NCBI RefSeq assembly: GCF_017814945.1
Contig: NZ_JAGIPX010000016.1
Span: 93,243 to 157,242 of the forward strand
From: Paraburkholderia sp. LEh10
GTDB taxonomy: Bacteria > Pseudomonadota > Gammaproteobacteria > Burkholderiales > Burkholderiaceae
Length of the DNA stretch: 64,000 nt
Reading direction: 5' to 3'
Shown one piece after another: positions 60,521 to 64,000 of the stretch (the stretch's first letter is position 1; every line of letters begins with the position of its first letter). The position numbers were made by a program, and so were the translations under genes. The notes beneath the pieces were generated by a model, which saw nothing but the letters and a program-made list of their open reading frames with translations, searched no databases and had not been told where the DNA came from.

Positions 60521-61726
60521 TTGGCAGAGGATAGCGACCTCGAAAAGACCGAATCAGCCACCCCCCGGCGCCTGGAGAAGGCGCGGGAGGAAGGGCAGGT
60601 CGCGCGCTCGCGGGAGCTGGCGACGTTCGCGCTCGTGGCGGCCGGGTTTCTCGGCGCGTGGGGCCTGTCCGGAATGATCGGCGAGCACGTGCAGACGATG
60701 CTGCGCACGGCCTTGACGTTTAATCACGGGACCGTCTTCGATACGAAGCGCACGCTGTCCGACGCGGGCGCCGTCGCCCGCGAAGGCGCGTACGCGCTGC
60801 TGCCGTTGCTCGTGCTGATGGGCCTCGCGGCGCTGCTCGCGCCGATGGCGCTCGGCGGCTGGCTGCTGTCGACCAGATCGCTGTCGCCGAATTTCGCGCG
60901 CCTGAACCCCGTGGCGGGTCTCGGCCGCATCTTTTCGATCAACGGCGTCATCCAGCTTGGGATGTCGCTCGCAAAGATCTTCGTAGTCGGGCTGATCGGC
61001 GGGCTTGCAATCTGGTCCCGGCGCGAGGACATCCTCGCGCTCACGACGCAACCGCTGCATGTCGCGCTGTCGCACGCGGGCCATCTGGTCGCCGTGTGCT
61101 GCGCGATGACAGTCGCGGGCATGTTCGTGATCGCGGCGCTCGACGTGCCGTACCAGTTGTGGAACTTCCACAAGAAGCTGCGCATGACGAAGGAAGAAGT
61201 GAAGCGCGAGCATCGCGAGAGCGAAGGCGATCCGCACGTGAAGGCGCGCATCCGTTCGCAGCAGCGCGCGATGGCGCGGCGCCGGATGATGGCGAACGTA
61301 CCGAAGGCGGACGTGGTGGTGACGAACCCGACGCACTTCGCGGTCGCGCTGCAATACACGGACGGCGAGATGGGCGCGCCGAAGGTGGTCGCGAAGGGCG
61401 TGAACCTCGTGGCCGCGCGCATCCGCGAGCTGGCGACGGAGCACAACATTCCACTGCTCGAAGCGCCGCCGCTCGCGCGTGCGCTGTATCACAACGTCGA
61501 ATTGAATCGCGAGATTCCGGGCGCGCTGTATGGCGCCGTCGCGGAAGTGCTCGCGTGGGTCTATCAACTGCGCCGCTTCAAGGAAGACGGTGGCGTCGCG
61601 CCTGTCGCGCCGACGGAACTGGACGTTCCGCCGGAGCTGGACAAGGGCGGCGTTCCGGACGACGAAGCCGACCAGGAAGCCTCCGACGCGCTCGGCGGCG
61701 ACAATCAAAACGGAGCATCAGCATGA
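60521..61726 (+). CDS. flhB: Flagellar type III export protein FlhB
   Basis: FlhB is the export-gate protein that switches secretion from hook to filament substrates after autocleavage. The TTG at 60521, six bases after ggag, gives the family N terminus AEDSDLEKTESATPRRLEKA; ATG 60494 would add nine unrelated residues. The 401-residue product has four membrane helices and the cleavage site NPTH at residues 269-272. The C-terminal tail is acidic (about 35 residues). Its stop overlaps the flhA start. Confidence 0.95.
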   Translation: MAEDSDLEKTESATPRRLEKAREEGQVARSRELATFALVAAGFLGAWGLSGMIGEHVQTMLRTALTFNHGTVFDTKRTLSDAGAVAREGAYALLPLLVLMGLAALLAPMALGGWLLSTRSLSPNFARLNPVAGLGRIFSINGVIQLGMSLAKIFVVGLIGGLAIWSRREDILALTTQPLHVALSHAGHLVAVCCAMTVAGMFVIAALDVPYQLWNFHKKLRMTKEEVKREHRESEGDPHVKARIRSQQRAMARRRMMANVPKADVVVTNPTHFAVALQYTDGEMGAPKVVAKGVNLVAARIRELATEHNIPLLEAPPLARALYHNVELNREIPGALYGAVAEVLAWVYQLRRFKEDGGVAPVAPTELDVPPELDKGGVPDDEADQEASDALGGDNQNGASA

Positions 61727-63825
61727 ACGCCCGCGCGGGTTTCCTTTCACGACGGCCGGACGCGCTGAACGGCACGAACCTGCGGGCGCTGGCGGGCCCG
61801 CTTCTGATCGTCATGATCCTCGGCATGATGATTCTGCCGTTGCCGCCGTTCCTGCTCGATCTGCTGTTCACGTTCAACATCGCGCTGTCGGTGATGGTGC
61901 TGCTCGTCAGCATGTACACGATGAAGCCGCTCGACTTCGCGGCCTTTCCGAGCGTGCTGCTGTTCTCGACGCTGCTGCGGCTGTCGCTGAACGTCGCTTC
62001 GACGCGTATCGTGCTGCTCGAAGGCCATACCGGTCCGGGCGCGGCGGGCGCCGTGATCGAGGCGTTCGGCCACTTCCTCGTCGGCGGCAACTTCGCGGTC
62101 GGTATCGTCGTGTTCATCATCCTGATGGTGATCAACTTCATGGTCATCACGAAGGGCGCGGGGCGTATCGCGGAAGTGTCCGCGCGCTTCACGCTGGACG
62201 CGATGCCCGGCAAGCAGATGTCGATCGACGCCGACCTGAACGCCGGCATGATCAACGAAGACCAGGCGCGCAAGCGCCGCATGGAAGTCGCGCAGGAAGC
62301 CGAGTTCTACGGCTCGATGGACGGCGCGAGCAAGTTCGTGCGCGGCGATGCGATTGCCGGTCTGCTGATCATGGTCATCAACATTCTGGGCGGGCTGATC
62401 GTCGGCATCGTGCAGCACGGGATGGATTTCGCGGATGCCGGCAAGACTTACACGCTGCTGACCATCGGTGACGGCCTCGTCGCACAGATTCCGTCGCTGG
62501 TGATTTCGACGGCGGCGGGCGTGATCGTGTCGCGCGTCGCGACCAACGAGGACATCGGCACGCAGCTGACGGGCCAGTTGTTCACGAACCCGCGCGTGCT
62601 GATGATCACGGGCTCGATCCTCGTGCTGATGGGCCTGATTCCGGGCATGCCTCACTTCGCGTTTCTGCTGCTGGGGGGCGGCGCGATCCAGCTCGGCCGC
62701 ATGATGAAAAAGCGCGCTGCGCAGAGCAAGACCCGCACGGCGCTCGCCGAGGTCGCGCCGCAGGCGCTCGCACCGGCGGAAGGCGCGGAAGCCAGCTGGG
62801 ACGACGTGACGATGATCGATCCGCTCGGCCTCGAAGTGGGCTACCGCCTGATTCCCCTCGTCGACAAGAACTCGGAGGGCGAACTGCTCAAGCGCATCAA
62901 GAACATCCGGAAGAAGTTCGCGCAGGAAATCGGCTTTCTGCCGCCCGTCATTCATATTCGCGACAATCTGGAGCTGCGCCCGAACGGCTACCGGATCGCG
63001 CTCAAGGGCGTCGAGGTGGGCGTCGGCGAGGCGTATCCGGGTCAATGGCTCGCGATCAATCCCGGCCAGGTCACGGCCGCGCTGCCGGGTACGCCGACGC
63101 AAGACCCGGCGTTCGGCCTGCCGGCGATCTGGATCGACACGAATCTGCGCGAACAGGCGCAGGTGTACGGCTACACGGTGGTCGATTCGAGCACGGTCGT
63201 CGCGACCCACCTGAATCACCTCGTCGTCACGCATGCGGCGGAACTGCTTGGCCGCCAGGAAGTTCAGGCGTTGATCGAGCGGATGCAGAAGGATGCCGCG
63301 CCGCTCGTCGACGACGTCGTGCCGAAGATGATCTCTGTCGCCACGCTGCAGAAGGTGTTGCAGAACCTGCTGGAAGAAGGCGTGCCGATCCGCGACATGG
63401 GCACGATTCTCGAGTCGCTGTCCGAGCACGGCTCGAAGATCACCGATCCGCACGATCTCACGGCCGCCGTGCGCCTCTCGCTTGGCCGCGCGATCACGCA
63501 GCAGTGGTTCCCCGGCAATGGCGACGTCCAGGTGATGGGTCTCGACGCGAATCTGGAGCGCGTCTTGACGCACGCGCTCGCCACGGGCACGAATCCCGGC
63601 CTCGAACCTGGTCTCGCGAATACGTTGCTGATGGAGACTCAAAAGGCGATGACGCGGCAGCAGAATCTGGGGCTTACTCCCGTGATGCTTGTCCAGCATT
63701 CGTTGCGGGCGATGCTTGCGCGGTTTTTGCGGCGCAGCTTGCCGCAGTTGAAGGTGTTGTCGTATGCGGAAGTGCCTGATACGCGGCATGTGCGGGTTGT
63801 GAATGTGATTGGAGCGCAAGGGTGA
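61723..63825 (+). CDS. flhA: Flagellar type III export protein FlhA
   Basis: FlhA is the export-gate channel with a large cytosolic docking domain for chaperone-substrate complexes. The 700-residue product starts at ATG 61723 (ggagcatcagc upstream), overlapping flhB by four bases. The N-terminal half has eight membrane segments and the conserved FHIPEP-like region (STRIVLLEGHTGPGAAGAVI, RFTLDAMPGKQMSIDADL). The cytosolic half includes FLPPVIHIRDNLEL and HLNHLVVTHAAELLGRQEVQ. Confidence 0.97.
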   Translation: MNARAGFLSRRPDALNGTNLRALAGPLLIVMILGMMILPLPPFLLDLLFTFNIALSVMVLLVSMYTMKPLDFAAFPSVLLFSTLLRLSLNVASTRIVLLEGHTGPGAAGAVIEAFGHFLVGGNFAVGIVVFIILMVINFMVITKGAGRIAEVSARFTLDAMPGKQMSIDADLNAGMINEDQARKRRMEVAQEAEFYGSMDGASKFVRGDAIAGLLIMVINILGGLIVGIVQHGMDFADAGKTYTLLTIGDGLVAQIPSLVISTAAGVIVSRVATNEDIGTQLTGQLFTNPRVLMITGSILVLMGLIPGMPHFAFLLLGGGAIQLGRMMKKRAAQSKTRTALAEVAPQALAPAEGAEASWDDVTMIDPLGLEVGYRLIPLVDKNSEGELLKRIKNIRKKFAQEIGFLPPVIHIRDNLELRPNGYRIALKGVEVGVGEAYPGQWLAINPGQVTAALPGTPTQDPAFGLPAIWIDTNLREQAQVYGYTVVDSSTVVATHLNHLVVTHAAELLGRQEVQALIERMQKDAAPLVDDVVPKMISVATLQKVLQNLLEEGVPIRDMGTILESLSEHGSKITDPHDLTAAVRLSLGRAITQQWFPGNGDVQVMGLDANLERVLTHALATGTNPGLEPGLANTLLMETQKAMTRQQNLGLTPVMLVQHSLRAMLARFLRRSLPQLKVLSYAEVPDTRHVRVVNVIGAQG

Positions 63826-63889
63826 TTTTTTTGTCTGCGATGCTGGGCGGTTTTTTTTGCTTTCACTGGCAGTGTGCTTTGCCACTATC

Positions 63890-64000
63890 GCTGGCATCCG
63901 CGATAGCGCCTCGCGGCGCAGGTGTTGCCCCTGTGCGGGGCGGCACCTACTTTCTTTGCCGCGGCAAAGAAAGTAGGCAAAGAAAGCCGCTCACACCGCC
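63890..64000. repeat. Dispersed intergenic element with a 32-bp perfect palindrome
   Basis: gttgcccctgtgcggggc (63924-63941) is followed by a perfect palindrome at 63946-63977 (half-site cctactttctttgccg) and then caaagaaagccgctcac. The element continues past the window. A copy without the palindrome lies at 9431-9505. Confidence 0.85.

Overview
The window looks like a piece of a Paraburkholderia/Burkholderia (Betaproteobacteria) main chromosome. The evidence is the high-GC coding style with long antisense shadow frames, the gene order hemE-priA, the flhDC-motAB-che-flhBA order typical of the genus, a trifunctional PutA with a ribbon-helix-helix domain, a small H-NS protein of the Burkholderia type, and a dispersed intergenic element (gttgcccctgtgcggggc). 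All gene names come from reading conserved motifs; no search was run.

Layout. 0-9.3 kb: the 3' end of hemE, priA, a 53-residue membrane protein too short for ordinary ORF calling, putA behind a palindromic PutA-type operator, and an orphan branched-chain amino acid binding protein. 9.6-19.2 kb (minus strand): a glycine-to-pyruvate cluster, gcvT-gcvH-gcvP, an alginate-lyase-like secreted protein, sdaA, and an acetolactate-synthase-like TPP enzyme. The gcv part starts from a strong promoter and passes through two complete glycine riboswitch aptamers before gcvT. 19.3-24.8 kb: a small lipoprotein, a Gfo/Idh/MocA oxidoreductase, Rep helicase, a membrane-anchored dihaem cytochrome c and tRNA-Arg(CCG).

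24.8-35.7 kb: behind the tRNA lies about 1.2 kb of decayed DNA holding what looks like a fragment of a SPINDLY/OGT glycosyltransferase. It is followed by a tight four-gene unit (TPR-OGT, UDP-glucuronate decarboxylase, C-methyltransferase-like protein, second TPR-OGT) that converges on fliT-fliD-fliC. I read this as a compact flagellin glycosylation system using a UDP-xylose-derived, possibly C-methylated pentose. It is the best candidate here for an undescribed biological system.

35.7-44.3 kb: ordinary singletons (aldo/keto reductase, rpsU, tag, BadF-type kinase, Cof HAD phosphatase, aqpZ, hns, a GT4 glycosyltransferase). 44.9-57.7 kb: the flagellar master regulator and chemotaxis operon flhDC, motAB, cheY-like, cheA, cheW, MCP, cheR, cheD, cheB, cheY, cheZ. 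58.1-60.0 kb: a DUF2844/DUF3443 pair inserted between cheZ and flhB; the DUF3443 protein carries both active-site motifs and a loop motif of pepsin-like aspartic proteases. A six-copy 39-bp minisatellite follows, then flhB and flhA, and the window ends inside a dispersed palindromic repeat. I see no insertion sequence, prophage, CRISPR array, rRNA operon or complete integrase.
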